A stretch of 64,000 nucleotides of DNA from Styela clava (Eukaryota > Chordata > Ascidiacea > Stolidobranchia > Styelidae): NCBI RefSeq assembly GCF_964204865.1, contig NC_135250.1, forward strand, positions 62,001 through 126,000. The letters are read 5' to 3'. Shown here in pieces: positions 9,051-21,440 of the stretch (positions within the stretch are counted from its first letter, which is position 1; each line of letters starts with the position of its first letter). Both the position numbers and the translations under genes were made by a program. The notes under the pieces are model-generated. The model made no database searches and had not been told where the DNA came from. It worked only from the letters and a program-made list of their open reading frames with translations.

Positions 9051-11315
9051 TTATACGTCGCTATTTCGTGATGTCACTTCTCCATCAGTCTCAATTTTCA
9101 TTTCAATTCCTGCGTCACTGCTAACGTCATCATCGCTTTCTTCGTGGATGACGTCACCCTCAAATATGGGATGCCTCTTGATGTAGTTCTCAGCGACCGT
9201 CAGGTTTGATCGGGAACGTTTCAAACTGAACTTGCAACAACTGACTTGAGAAGGCGAACGCTGTGGAAATAGAAAATTGCTATCGGTTACATTTACGTAT
9301 GACACGAAAAAGCGACTCGCGATTAGTGAAACAAAATTAACAACTTTGCACTATGAGATCTCGAATGTGAACCAATAAAAGTGGATACCTTCAGTGATCC
9401 GGCATCTTCCGCAGACAGCAATGGTGAAGGCGACATCGATATTTGTGAAGGTGTAACGTCGCGAGCATGCTTACGTAATAGAACCTTGGACCGTTGTCCC
9501 GCATCAATCTCATTATCCATCGCAACCTCATATATCATGCTCTTAACTCTCCTGATCGCTTGCGGCCTGAAAGTTATTTTAAAACATAAGATTTTATAGG
9601 CATGCATTTGTGTTCACCTAGTACGAGGGATGTTGCCAGCAAACATCGATACCTGCGGACTCTTGGGAAGACAAGACATATTCAAGAAACCTTTCTATTG
9701 TACATAGCCTATCCTCTGATTGTACCGGATTTCTTCGCTTTTACGGGTGTCTTGTTTGAATGGGATCCCTGTGGTAATCCTGACTTCCACGAAGACTGAA
9801 ACTTACTTGAATTTTGCGACAGGACTGTTCCGCCCATCTGAGCTTGTTGTTTGTGACGACATAGTTCTTTCTTTTTCGTTTCCGGCCGCAGGAATCGGGA
9901 GGTTCGTGACGTCAGAAAACGCTGATTTCTTGGAGAGAACTAGAAACAAATGGACAGAGTAAAGAATAGTATGTTATAATAATTAATATTCGCCGCGTAC
10001 TTCTCTTTATATCTTCATACTCTTGTATATCTGCAAACTGCAGACTTCCGTCATCATCTGAATTCTCCATCGTGAAATCAATCTCACTCTCCGGAAGGAA
10101 ATACGCTCCTTCTCTGTCATAGATGACGTCACTACCCATGTCATCTTCGATGTCATCGAGACTCGTCGAACTGCTTCCGGGAGAACTTGACCAAGCAGGA
10201 CAAAACTCAGATTCTGCGTCACTTGCATCGGCATCTGATTCTATGGCATCATCCATGGCAACAGGCGGTTTCGGAGCGATAGTAACTAAAACACATTCGT
10301 TTTGATATTATTTAACAGTTGCAGGTTTTATTAAACGTTAGGTGGCGCAAGTTGATGTCATGTCCAAATTATATTAATGGCGGTTTAGATGTTTGATATG
10401 TCATCTCCTGAGGTTGGCCAAACTATGAACAAGTATACGCGACCATGTGAGTTCTATAGTCTATTTACTATATTTCATAGGCGGATAGTATCTGATGGGT
10501 GATGTACGCAATTACCCAATGTTTTATCTGTAAAGTGATTCTTACCTTTTCCGATTGGTGAGAAACTGTCGCGACTGGTTGAGGCAGATTCTACGAATTC
10601 CTGGAAATTTGGAAGAATGATAATGAATGCCGATTGATTTGCGCAAATATCTATTTGTCTATCGACGTCTTCCGACATACCCATACTTTGGGACTTTGAC
10701 AACGAGAATTAGAATAAATAGCGAAAGCAATAATAACAACATGCTGTGTATTAGTTATGTATGGTTGGACAAAATGGCGGTCTGTCGCGCATCGATAACC
10801 AGGTTTCCGCGCACTGTTACTGACAGCCACGCAGGCTGATCACAAGTTTTATCGCCCTTTAAAATAAGAATCATCCGCAACAAACCTCATTTCTTCTCCT
10901 TAACCTCGACCTTGTAATCAGCGTCTCCAAGTCTTCTCCGAGTTCAACATTCGTCATTCCCTCCAACAAAACATCGAGCGAGCTTCTCTTCTCCGCTGAT
11001 TTCATGACCTGGTAAAAGCAAGAAGTCTGGTTTAATATAGAATTAGTGGAGGTGTGGAACGGTGGCTCAGTTCCGAGCAATGGGCAGATAAATGTCGGCA
11101 AAGCGGCCAATGAGCCATGCAAATTGAACAATCTCAAATCAAGGTCTCAATTATATGACATTTTATTGTTACGTCAAACCTACGTCATTTGGTCTCAATT
11201 TCTCATTTCCTTGCTTAGAAGAGTTCACAGAGTTCGAAACTTTCCTTATTTTGTTCCCTTCCGTATCTAGAATGTCTGCCGCGTTTGAACGCTTTTTCAT
11301 CTTTTCTTTCTCCAT
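9051..11315 (-). CDS. Unrecognised protein gene, seven coding exons, 371 aa
   Basis: Coding exons on the minus strand: 11315-11184, 11008-10886, 10600-10546, 10285-10001, 9939-9807, 9566-9389 and 9260-9051. All junctions are GT..AG and every phase matches (0, 0, 1, 1, 2, 0), giving one uninterrupted 371-residue frame ending in TAA, so I regard the model as sound. The N-terminus is basic (MEKEKMKKRSNAADILD), followed by LDVLLEGMTNVELGEDLETL, which could form a helix, and an RSRLRRRNE cluster. The middle (about 110-200) is strongly acidic and serine-rich. The C-terminal half has possible proline-directed sites (NSPVAKF, MSPSP, KRSPS), a basic patch PQAIRRVKSMIYEV, the stretch NLTVAENYIKRHPIFEGD, and an acidic tail. 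There is no signal peptide or membrane segment and no domain I know. It looks like a mostly disordered, possibly nuclear, phospho-regulated protein, but that is inference. Confidence 0.8.
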
Positions 11316-11355
11316 GGCTTCAGAGAGTCAGCCGTAATTTTTTGTCAAGTAGCCT

Positions 11356-11700
11356 AAAACAAACATTTTCAAGCAAAAACTGAACTTGAAGCATTATTTT
11401 TCGTTCGCTGCTCTTAAAGCAACGAACAAAGTCAGATTTATAAAATAAACGGAATTAAATAAAACATTGATTATGACGAAACAGACTTTTACTTGAGTGT
11501 GACGTCATAAACAAAAAACCGTGTATTGCGAAAACCTATATTTTTTTGGTATTTCGAGGCCTTTACCACAAGTTTTAGCAACACAACACAGTTTCAGTAT
11601 AGCATCGCTGGTAGGATGATGTATTTACGTGAATAAATGAACAGATACTTACATATTTTGTCTTGATAATACGACTTCAGGCGCTTCAGACGCACGGCAA
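11356..11700 (-). other. Likely 5' untranslated exon and intron of the minus-strand gene
   Basis: On the minus strand a strong donor, AAAATAT|GTAAGTATC, lies at about 11654, and an acceptor, TTTGTTTTAG, lies near 11356, 41 bp upstream of the start codon at 11315. This suggests a first non-coding exon above 11655. That exon would hold a short upstream ATG frame whose spliced continuation stops before the main ATG. No transcript data are available here. Confidence 0.4.
11500..11507. promoter_or_regulatory. CRE/ATF palindrome TGACGTCA
   Basis: A perfect cAMP-response-element palindrome in the presumed first intron of the minus-strand gene. A second perfect copy is at 12041-12048, so the two bracket the presumed first exon. 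The motif is short and also occurs elsewhere in the window, so function is unproven. Confidence 0.3.
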
Positions 11701-12040
11701 ACGTCTCGGTTCATTCTCAAAGTCCGCCGCCTTAGTCAGTGTGCGATAAATCAACAATGTCGAACCTGAGATATTCCGGATCTACCGAAAAAATAAGTTC
11801 TCTACACGTCAGTGGCTACATGTACGAGGCCTTGCCCCCAATGAACATGTGCAGAGGCGTCATAAAATGAAAATACTTATACAGCAGACTGTAAGTAAAC
11901 ACACTGTGAATTCCGGAACATCGTGGACGCAATAACGCGTATTGCAAACGACTAAGACTAAGAGCCGGTTGCGTCCATTTCTACATTATAAAGGGCGCGA
12001 GACTTGACAAATTCTAAATAGGGGGCGCGGCTTAAAAAGT

Positions 12041-12048
12041 TGACGTCA
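12041..12048. promoter_or_regulatory. CRE/ATF palindrome TGACGTCA, second copy
   Basis: Perfect palindrome about 730 bp upstream of the start codon of the minus-strand gene, in a locally GC-richer segment (GGGGGCGCGG at about 12021) that could be its promoter. TTTGGCGTC follows immediately and is reminiscent of an E2F site. Confidence 0.3.
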
Positions 12049-12105
12049 CGTTTGGCGTCACAGACAAACACAGTCAGCGTTTTGTAAAAATAAAATTACT
12101 CGCCT

Positions 12106-12115
12106 GGGGATTCCC
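12106..12115 (+). promoter_or_regulatory. NF-kB consensus site GGGGATTCCC
   Basis: Matches GGGRNNYYCC exactly. It lies between the minus-strand gene and the IkB gene but nearer the former, so its target is uncertain. Confidence 0.3.
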
Positions 12116-15100
12116 CTATGATAAAGCAAAGAAAATGCTCGCAAGTCGCGCTATTTTTTTAGAAATGAGCGGTAAAATAGATAACAATTTCCAGTATTCT
12201 ATCCTTTTCTTCCTTGTGGCCTATGTACTGATTATCCATGGCCAAAGGTTCTGGTCAAATTCAATGACATGTTAATCTATTCAGCTAATTAGCCCAACTT
12301 TTAAACATTCGGTGGGTGAATGTTATAGGTTATATTTTCAAGATATTATAATGCTTCAACCAATAGTCATAGAAATGTAAATTTATTTCCCCGGAATGGA
12401 ACTCTAGCCTTGGGTGACGACTCGGGAGAATAAAATAGCTATGGTTATATGCACCGTTATTCTAGGATATTGAGCAAATTCGATCGCTGAACATTCCACG
12501 GGGCCAGACAGTACGTTGAATTGAGGAAAAAGGTTTCACGTGGGATAAGATTCTCTGTTCTATTTCACTGTGAAAAAAGTGCAGCAAAATAAATGAAATG
12601 GCCCAATATGAGAGATACATGGTTCGATATCAACTCTTTAGTCCAAAGTAATTTAATTTTAAACGAATCACGACGATCTATAAAGATAACGAATCCTTAA
12701 CTGAAATTAGTTGATATCGATCACATATCGCCAAACATAAATAATTGGGAATGGCCGAATTTCGTAATCATGTTCGCAAGAAAGTGAAACGTAACTCATT
12801 ACTGCGGGCATACTCCCAGAACACGGGTTGATAATGTTTGATCATTCACATTTTCATGTTTGATGTGGCGGGGCTTTATAATACACGATAGACCACGAAG
12901 TACGTAATTTAGTAATCATGAAGTAGGATGGGGGATTAGCTATGTTCTTTCTTTCTTGGAAGATGAAATATCCAATATGTACTATCCGATTACTCACAGA
13001 TGTCGCAACTATTAACTGAGCACAGAACTCGAAGTGTTACCGAAAATCATAACTTATGTATCGCGGTGTTTTTGTCTTACTGTATACTCATATTTAATTA
13101 AATTGTGTACTCTGCCTTTCTTACGCCAGATACTCGGGCCTGCCTTTCACTCCAAGAGCAAAGAAAGACGTATTAAAGGATTGCGCGATCACAATATGCA
13201 AAGATAGGTTTCGCTCTGGGTTAAGGCCTATTTTAGATAAATCCAAAGATGATGTCCCTCATATAACGCGATCTTAGATTTGTTACTTTTTGTTACTTCG
13301 ATTTATATCTTGGTCTTTTATTAAAACACACAAAGCCTAAAATGAGTCATGTAATATGTTTGGTGAAATGCCGTGGTAATTCTATGTGATATTCTGCTTC
13401 AATCCCTTGTCGAAACTGAATACAGAATAAATTCAAATGTATTATGGGCGGGAAAGATAGTTTTTTCCCCGCGTTTTTTTTCATTGTTTATAGTTTTGGT
13501 TGCGGAGGAACTGAAACAAATGTTGATAATATAAATAATTATACTGTCTTATATCTTGTGCTCGACTAAAAGGAAAGGTCAGTGGCCACAGTATTGCAGG
13601 TAGAGTTCTTGTTTGTCCCTGTATCTATGAATCATACTAGGGCCGTTTATAAACCATGTTCCGAATAGGAGATAGAATTGTATTCGGAATTTTGTCGGAA
13701 CTTAGTAATCCCTAATATTTTGGGAAAACACAGAAAAACTCTTTTTTGAAACTGCGATAAAAGTCGTGCTTAGTAAAAGCAACCACACCGAAATTTCTAT
13801 AATTTAACATCCTTTCTACCCACCAACCAAACAGTTGACTTCTTTAGAATACTTCAATTAAAAATTATTCACTTTTATTTATCGCCCATGAAGCTACATC
13901 GAAAAACAAACGGCGCAGCCGCAAATATGAAGGAAAGGACCAGTACAGGAGTCTCATTTCTCGCGCGAATGGTCGGAAACGCAGCACATGCATTGGCTTT
14001 ATCAAAAGTTACAAAGATTAATCGTAGTAAGGGCTCGGTTGTTGCTGGTTGCATATTGAATTACCGAGGGAATTCATTATATCGTCCTAGCTCGTTTAGC
14101 CGAGGTTCAGTTGCGACGAAACCTGAAATATTAACTCTTTGTGTCTGCTGTTTCTCAGTAGGTTTGCGGAGCAGTAATAATCACCGCGAATCACATTTCC
14201 GGTAACTAACACTTTTAAACTGGCTTTAGTAGTAATGGGTTCAGAGCATCAATCGAGCTATATAGCCTATGCTGTCGTGGCTCGAGGGGCTGGTGTTGGT
14301 ATTTTATTAGTTTTGTATCTTAGATATGCATGCAATGACTCACGTTGTAGGTCGCAGAATGTTCGATATTTTTAATGTTAATGTTTGAAATACTAATTTA
14401 AAATGCATAATACATTCCGTATATATCAATCCGATACATGCGATCTCACCTAATTTATTTATGACATTCAAATATCTTCAGAAAGCTTGCGATGTTCATA
14501 CTAAATTTATTTCTAAGTTCAACTGGTTTTATATGCTCCTCATCGTATAGAATATCCCAGCAATGTTGTCGGATTGCCTCTTTTCACAAATACGCTTATG
14601 ATAACTATAAAATCCCACTAACATTTACATGTCAGTGTTTGTCGAAGGCCGATCCTGGTATTCTAAGTTATAAGCTACACTGGTTTCGCAAACACGATAC
14701 GTAGGTTTTGTTTGCTGACTAAGCAGTAGATGCAAAACATCGACCAGCATGCATGGTTCGCGCATTAGAAACGATATTCATCTCTGGCCGTGTGAAACTG
14801 ATATATTCGATTGCAAATGTCCACATTCAATTTCCTCGGAGAGTAGAGGTATGTTTGCTGCCCTTGGTGAAAAATTATTCCAAGAGCAATTTTAGTAAGG
14901 CCTTAGCAAGGTTTATTATCCATCTGATTTTAATCAGTGAAACATATTCACCGATACGCAAGTTGCTTTTTAAATCACCGGGATGTGCCGGCCATTAATG
15001 TGGTCACATCGTATGTTAAATACATTGGGTTCAGACTCCAGCATTGTTCAAAAATAAAAACACTATTTAAATTGAGCTGACTCGATTTGTATGGAGAATT

Positions 15101-16591
15101 GTAAACGCTTTGTCAGACAAGCCATGAAAGATACTTTGATTCGGCAAGCGGCTTAGTTAGTCATACTCGGTTGTAGTTTGGAACTCGATCAGTTACCCAA
15201 CCTTGCTATATCACGCGACAAACTATTAACATTTCGTTTCATGCGGAACCGAACGTCGTCCCCAATATAGCCTGAATAAGTTGGAGTTAGGAGTTCATAT
15301 TCGCGAAATACGAAAATAACTTCGCACCTAAAACAATATTTGCTCCTGCCAATCAGAAAATACCACGATTTTACGTAGGAGAGGTAATACCATACGTCGT
15401 ACTGATGACAATATTGAGATTGAAGTACCCGATGTAAGACCCCATCAGATCTTCTATTCCTTGGTATAAATGCAAATTGGATGGAAACCAGGGAAATGTA
15501 ACAGGTGGAAGAGGTTGAAGCTTAGTGACGTCATAATTTTCCCTGATCAGCTGACATTGCATTGACCTGAGCTAGGAGAGACTACAAAACAAATTCTCCG
15601 GTTAGGAAAATAACCACAGACATCCACGAGGAATCTAATCCTGGGAATATTTATTGACGCTGTGATAGATAAACATAAATATCACTGGTATATTTGAAAT
15701 TCAACCACTCAGTTTCTACTTTATATTATCTGATTATGTTAGGCCAAACAGTAAACTGATATGTTTCTAGCGTTTTTCCATCGAAGTTTTAACTTAGTAA
15801 CTTCATCGGAAGCTATCCGTTTGCGGTAAACTTACCTGTTAATCTACAAGGATTTTCTTATTCGCCCTTTCCCCATTTGTTGAATCACTGAGCTGTTTCC
15901 TTGATCACAAAGACCTTAGCTAATGGAATTCTCAACTGTCTTGTTGTTGAGATCCATATGAACTATCGCTCGCCATAATATTCGATATCATTCATCTCTC
16001 AGTATTTCATTGTCCGAACGAAAATTCCTGAATTTCACATCGATGTCAGTGATCTTGCTGTGATCAAATTTTATTCAAAAGTAACATCTCATACGCTAAC
16101 TGCCGATGTGCTCACTGCTGTTATTTAGGTTAGATATTGCCTTCACCGTAGTCGCTTGTAACGGTATTTCACTCTTTTAAGAGAGAGAGATTTTTCTTGG
16201 TTTGAGTGAACCAATTAATCAAGAACCGATGTATGTTGGTTAATATAATGGATGCCGATACTTGGTCTAGTGTGACCTAAATTTCATATGGGCAATGTTT
16301 GATTCGATATTTAAAGTTGGTGAAATATGACTTGACTAGTTATATTTCCAGCCATTTTGTCATTCGCTATTCTAGGACTTTACGCGGTTTGGGGAAACAA
16401 CCAAGTTAGATGAATCCCAGAAAAGAACCAAAAAACGTCTATCTCCGTGAATTTGCATTCTCACAATGTTTTGTAATAATTCGAATTCTTTTTATCGTAA
16501 ACACTTAGAAATAAATACTTCTGCACGTAGCGTAATATTTTACTTTATGAAAAATCATAAAATTTAATCCTATTGTACTACTATTTCTACG

Positions 16592-16778
16592 GGTTCCATT
16601 ATATTTGAACCCACGTATATTTGAACCCATGACAATTGCACCTGTATGCTATTGCACCTATGGAATTTTTTTTGTTTCACGGATAGTTAAACCCATACTA
16701 ACCCTAACTCATGGGTTTTAGCACCCGCATATAGGTTGAACCCGTGGATATACGCATGGGTTCAAATGTACGGTCACC
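16592..16778. mobile_element. 187-bp inverted-repeat element with 9-bp target duplication
   Basis: The ends GGTTCCATTATATTTGAACC and (complement of the right end) GGTGACCGTACATTTGAACC are partly matching inverted repeats. They are flanked by a perfect 9-bp duplication ATTTCTACG (16583-16591 and 16779-16787). The interior repeats the motifs GAACCCATG, TTGCACC and CATGGGTT in both directions. A 9-bp duplication would fit a Mutator-like element better than a hAT. It has no coding capacity. Confidence 0.65.
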
Positions 16779-19689
16779 ATTTCTACGATATCTGCGTAAG
16801 TCGAGGTAGCCAACACAGTAAAATTATCGATTTTTCATTATATATCGTCACGCTAATAACCAAATTGCGTAAGTCATTTTTGGCGATTTTGAGTTTTTTC
16901 ATAAAATAAGTATTTATGTAATGTTGCGCACCTGTCTGTTAACTCAGATTTTATTTTAAGAATTCCGAAACCCATAAAAATGGAGATTTAGTATGACATG
17001 CGCATTTGTGCAATTGTTTCGTCATAATGATTTATCATGGTTACCGAAGGGCTATTGTACCGTCACAAAGGCAAAATAACCTCGGCGAAGTATTTTCGAG
17101 TTTTTGCATCTCGGATTCTAGCTTAGCGCGTATTAATTTGTGAATTTATACTACAGTATAGGAAGGCGTGCACTTGTGATATTCACAGTCCGAGTCCAAT
17201 TCACCTTGGTTGGCTTTTATATTGGGTGCATTGCTGTTTTATTCTTTATATTTAATTTTAGTCTTATTTCGGTGGGTGTGCAGAACGTATTATATTGATG
17301 AAATATATATTTTTAAACATAAAAAATAATGTAATTGAAACTGATTAGCTATTTTGGGGATTAGACATTGTAGATACTGAGAATTACATTCGTTTTTGGA
17401 ATGTTTAGTTTTCAGGACTGGTGCACAGTAAAGTTGCAAAATTGCGTATGTCCCCAAGTCATAGACACATTTCTGTCTATGTCACAGTGCGCATTTATGA
17501 CATCACTTAACTGCGTCATACGAATTAACTTAAATCCGGCTACGATCAAAAAATTGAACCATGACAAATTATTGACTCTCAGTGGCATAACAATATCATT
17601 AGGTAGTTTGTTACGTTTTTCTCAAAACTGCTAAAATATTAGCGTGACGATATTTTCATATTTATGACCAAACAATCTATTTACCGAACTCAACAGCTGA
17701 TCTGGCTTGCTACCTAGGGGAAGACCCTTCTTTGACTTTTACTCAGCACACTCTGCTTGCTGGTTGCGGTATTCAATGATATATAAAAGATAATATAGGA
17801 TGGGCAGTCAGTTTGAGCAACGGTCACCTGGAATGAGGTTCTGTGTCTGCTGGGCTTCTGTAGGTAGGCACCGTGGCAAACGCCTGAAACAGTTATTTCA
17901 TTTGAACGCGTAAACGCCGAGACACATTGATATCGCCTGTTAGATCGTTCTAGTTATCACTCAGCCCTGAGTGTTATAGATAGGGGATTATAAACCGAAT
18001 AAGAATTATTTTCAAAACAAATTACGTATAATCCTATGCTCGTCTATATCTTGTTCCGATTAATTTTAGATGCATTCAGTCGAGGTGTTGTTTCCTATTC
18101 TACATATTGAGTAAAATTTTCTACCTCAAAGCAAGGTCACGTGTACTCAAATGCGAGCAGTAAAGAGGACCTAGCTCACGGCCACGTAAATGTAAAGGAC
18201 TGCCAAAACTATACAGATAATCTAGACTTGGCAAAGACTAAAAATCGCCTTCTATTTGCTTATTCGATTTCTGTTGCTCATAGATTTCGCTGTTTCATTA
18301 ATATATTACCCATGCGTATCTTACTATATTTCCACTTTATATTGAAAGATATTATTTACTTTTAACTAATGGTATTTGTCTTACTGAACGTAACTGGAAA
18401 CGCACAAAGGACTATAAACTTTGAAGAAGAAAATAAAACTACTAGAAAGAAATCCAAATTTCGGTGAGTAATTTTATTCTATTTAGTTCGGCATTTCACC
18501 CGACCACAGATCCGGACAATAGATGTTTCCCCAGACACAGGAGAGCAATTCCTTGTTTACTTTCGTAATATTGGCTAATCAGCAAGATGCGAAAAGTAAC
18601 GTAACAATAGACTTTTCAGTGCCCTCTCAGACAGTTTTGTCACTCGGAGAGATTTTCAGGCATGGCTGTAAACAAAATTTTGTCTTCTTAGGAATTTCAG
18701 TTTAATTGCAGTGATAAAAAATTAGTCTAAAATATCTGTGATATACTAGGCTAAACAGGTACTTTTGAATGACAAGTTGTTGAATGTTTTGAATCAAAAT
18801 GATGGTTTCAAATATACCCCTGTTTATAGGCGCGAACTCGCGAAACCACCAAATAAGCAACAAAAACTTTGCAATGGTAAAGTATAAGAAGAATTTGCCG
18901 GGTGCCAAATGTCGGCAAAACATTCATATTCATTCAGCTATTGGCCCGTGTACTGTCACCAATTCTAACGTACTGACACCATAATTATTTATTTGAAGTT
19001 CATCATGTAACCGTGTCCTATAACAGAAACAATTTAACAGACGCATCGAACAATCTCTACTGGCTTTTTTCTGACCGAGTTATTGCCAAGAGATGTTTAC
19101 AAGCCGGCATAGAATCAAGTTTACTGCCGCATCGCCAGGGGGAACTTCAGGGTTCAAGCTGAAATCAGCAAACAGACATTCTATTCCAAGTTATCATTAT
19201 TGTAGAACAGGCCACACAGGTTGTGTAAGATGATAAAAACTATTTTATTTATCAAAATTAGCTCCACCTATATTCTGGTAAGAGCTATGTTTAGTATCTT
19301 GAAATAGAAACCTTCCTTAGTACGTTTACAGAAACAGTAATTTTAGTGCATTTTCCATCACGATGTTTCTTTATTGGACCCACCACAAGGTGATATCTTG
19401 CTAGATCTCTAAATACGCAACAATGTGAATTACCGAAAATGTGTTTCTCACAACAAGCAACAACGAGATGGCGCCATTGGGCCATGCAATCATTTTTGCT
19501 TTTGTTTAACGAGCAAATACCAAAAGTCTTCACGGTGTGTTGGGCTGAATTAGTCCGGTTTCTGAATGTTGTAAAGGCGTTGCCATGATTGGGTTAATCT
19601 CACGGGTTGATGATTTATGTTCGAAAATATGTTTTTCACGTATAATACTGTCACGAGATGTGCTGTAAAACTACCCCGCGGATGAAAAT

Positions 19690-19699
19690 GGGAATTCCC
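19690..19699. promoter_or_regulatory. NF-kB palindromic site GGGAATTCCC
   Basis: Exact palindromic kB motif, 143 bp from another exact site (GGGAATTTCC at 19833-19842). Both are about 6.5 kb upstream of the IkB start codon. Confidence 0.4.
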
Positions 19700-19832
19700 C
19701 CCGGGGAGGATCATGATTTATCGTTTATTTGTGAGGACGTGTTAGAATACTCGTAGTCATATTGTGACATCAAAGTCCCGTGTTTATGATTCATAATAGC
19801 ATGCGGAGGCGCGATTTTCGGTGTGAAAAATA

Positions 19833-19842
19833 GGGAATTTCC
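19833..19842 (+). promoter_or_regulatory. NF-kB site GGGAATTTCC
   Basis: Exact match to the classical kB decamer and partner of the site at 19690. The close pairing of two consensus sites is what makes this more than a chance hit, though enhancer activity is only inferred. Confidence 0.4.
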
Positions 19843-21179
19843 CCAATAAACTTTAACCCCACTATGGCGCCATGAATTTACAACAAATAATTCAAAGCAC
19901 AATTATAATTTTAACTTATATTTTGAACTGTTTCGTCGCAACAATAGAACAATCAATCCCAATTACAATGAGATAATTTTACTAAGCTATGCGAAACCGT
20001 TCTATTACGAGTTCGGGGACTGTCTGTGTTAGCCAAGTGAATATCCCTATGCCCATACGTTTCAGTCCCTTTACACAACTTGATGTAAAAAAGGCGAACA
20101 AAGTTAGTTACCTCCATATTGGTACACATACTTCTGGAGTGCCGAATTTTGCAGTGAACGGACCGGTCAGCTGGTCTTGACCACACTGTGTTGGGTCGGC
20201 GAGCGTAGAATGGCAGTTTTCGAACACGATTGCGATATTTTGGTTGCATATAAAAACGTAAACAAACTATGGTTTCTTAATATCCACAGAAACGTACAAA
20301 CGACATTTTTTACCGAACAAACTCTCGAATATTTTCCCAAAATCAACTTCAATCTTTACGTACGTACATGCGGCGTATTGTAGCGTCACAGAGCAAGCAA
20401 GCAGGCCGTGAAATGACGCACGCAACTTTCTGAACAAGCATATATGGCTGTAAACAGACGCGTTGGATCAAATTTCGGAAAGTTTGTATTAAGTCACCTG
20501 AGCGTCAGGCCGGCGAATTTTTGGTCTAAATGATATCGAACGAGATTTTACGTTTCGATTGGGCAGGTACGATCATTTCATGAAGTAATTTTGCTTAAAA
20601 ATACAAATAAGGACCATGATCACCAACACCCCTATTTTGCGATCTTGACCAATTGACTCCCAAAAAGCTCTTTTTTTTAACAATTCTCACTTCAAACAAT
20701 TCTAACAGAACAAATGAGCGCGCGGATGATTCCGGGTCATGTTCGAAGTCATACATAAAACTCTACGCGCTGCTGATCACAAAAAAAACTTTTAAAATAC
20801 AAAAGGACGAAACGAGAACATCTCGTTAAAAAAATTGGCAGAACTCATGAAATTATGTAGTTTGGGAGAATTTTCTAAGAACCCGATTTAAATTCTCACA
20901 ACGGCCAACGCCTCACTCAAAAGCATAGAAAGTGGAAGGAGGAAGTTGTGGAAAATGTGATGTGACGTCACAGTTGTTTACTACGACCATGAGTCACGTG
21001 ATCGAAGTTTCGGTGCTAGGCAACTGAAACAGAGTTATATTCGCATTGTTCGAAGTTGTGAATAGACAGGATTGTAAAGAAGAACAGAGCTGATTCTTCT
21101 AATCAGAGGCGACTTGATGATAGACCCACGAAAGTGAATAGCGCTCTACGGCGCTTTCGAAACTATGACGTGAGATTTG

Positions 21180-21289
21180 GGAGCTTCAGAGTTATGTGCA
21201 CCAAGATGGCACACAACCTGAACATAGTATGTGTACCAGGTTAGGGTTCAGGTTGTGCGCCATCTTGGTGCTCATACTTCGGAAGCGCT
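21180..21289. mobile_element. 110-bp inverted-repeat MITE, copy 2
   Basis: Same family and same length as the element in the heat-shock gene intron. The arms share GCACCAAGATGG, CACAACCTGAAC and the inverted CCATCTTGGTGCTCATACTTC. The target duplication is GAGATTTG (21172-21179 and 21290-21297), perfect over 8 bp. Confidence 0.8.
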
Positions 21290-21429
21290 GAGATTTGTTA
21301 GGGTTAACTGAGCAACGACTTCAATTTTTCTTTTATTCTATACTACTCCGCCTTGAACAATAATTATTATAATAATATCCTAACCTGATAATCAATTATA
21401 GGTTAATGTCAGGTCTTTGCATTTATTTC

Positions 21430-21440
21430 GGGGAATCCCC
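21430..21440. promoter_or_regulatory. NF-kB site GGGGAATCCCC
   Basis: Palindromic 11-bp kB motif, an exact match on both strands, about 4.9 kb upstream of the IkB start codon. Confidence 0.4.

Larger units (their letters stand above)
11701..16582. other. Intergenic stretch, no gene seen
   Basis: About 4.9 kb without a supportable gene. It contains the second CRE palindrome (12041-12048) and one kB-type site (12106-12115). The longest open frame (13888-14205, 105 codons) has no domain and no splice context that I would trust. Confidence 0.5.
16788..21171. other. Intergenic stretch, no gene seen
   Basis: Low-information AT-rich sequence with only short, domain-free frames. It holds two closely spaced kB-type sites at 19690-19699 and 19833-19842. 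Confidence 0.5.

Noticed and set aside
9602-9799. Plus- and minus-strand open frames between the fifth and sixth coding exons of the minus-strand gene
   Set aside because: The flanking exons splice together in phase without it. Including it would need an intron of only 27-38 nt and then hits a stop, so it is an intron.
13888-14205. 105-codon open frame
   Set aside because: No domain, no splice-site support, no neighbouring exons; low-confidence chance frame.
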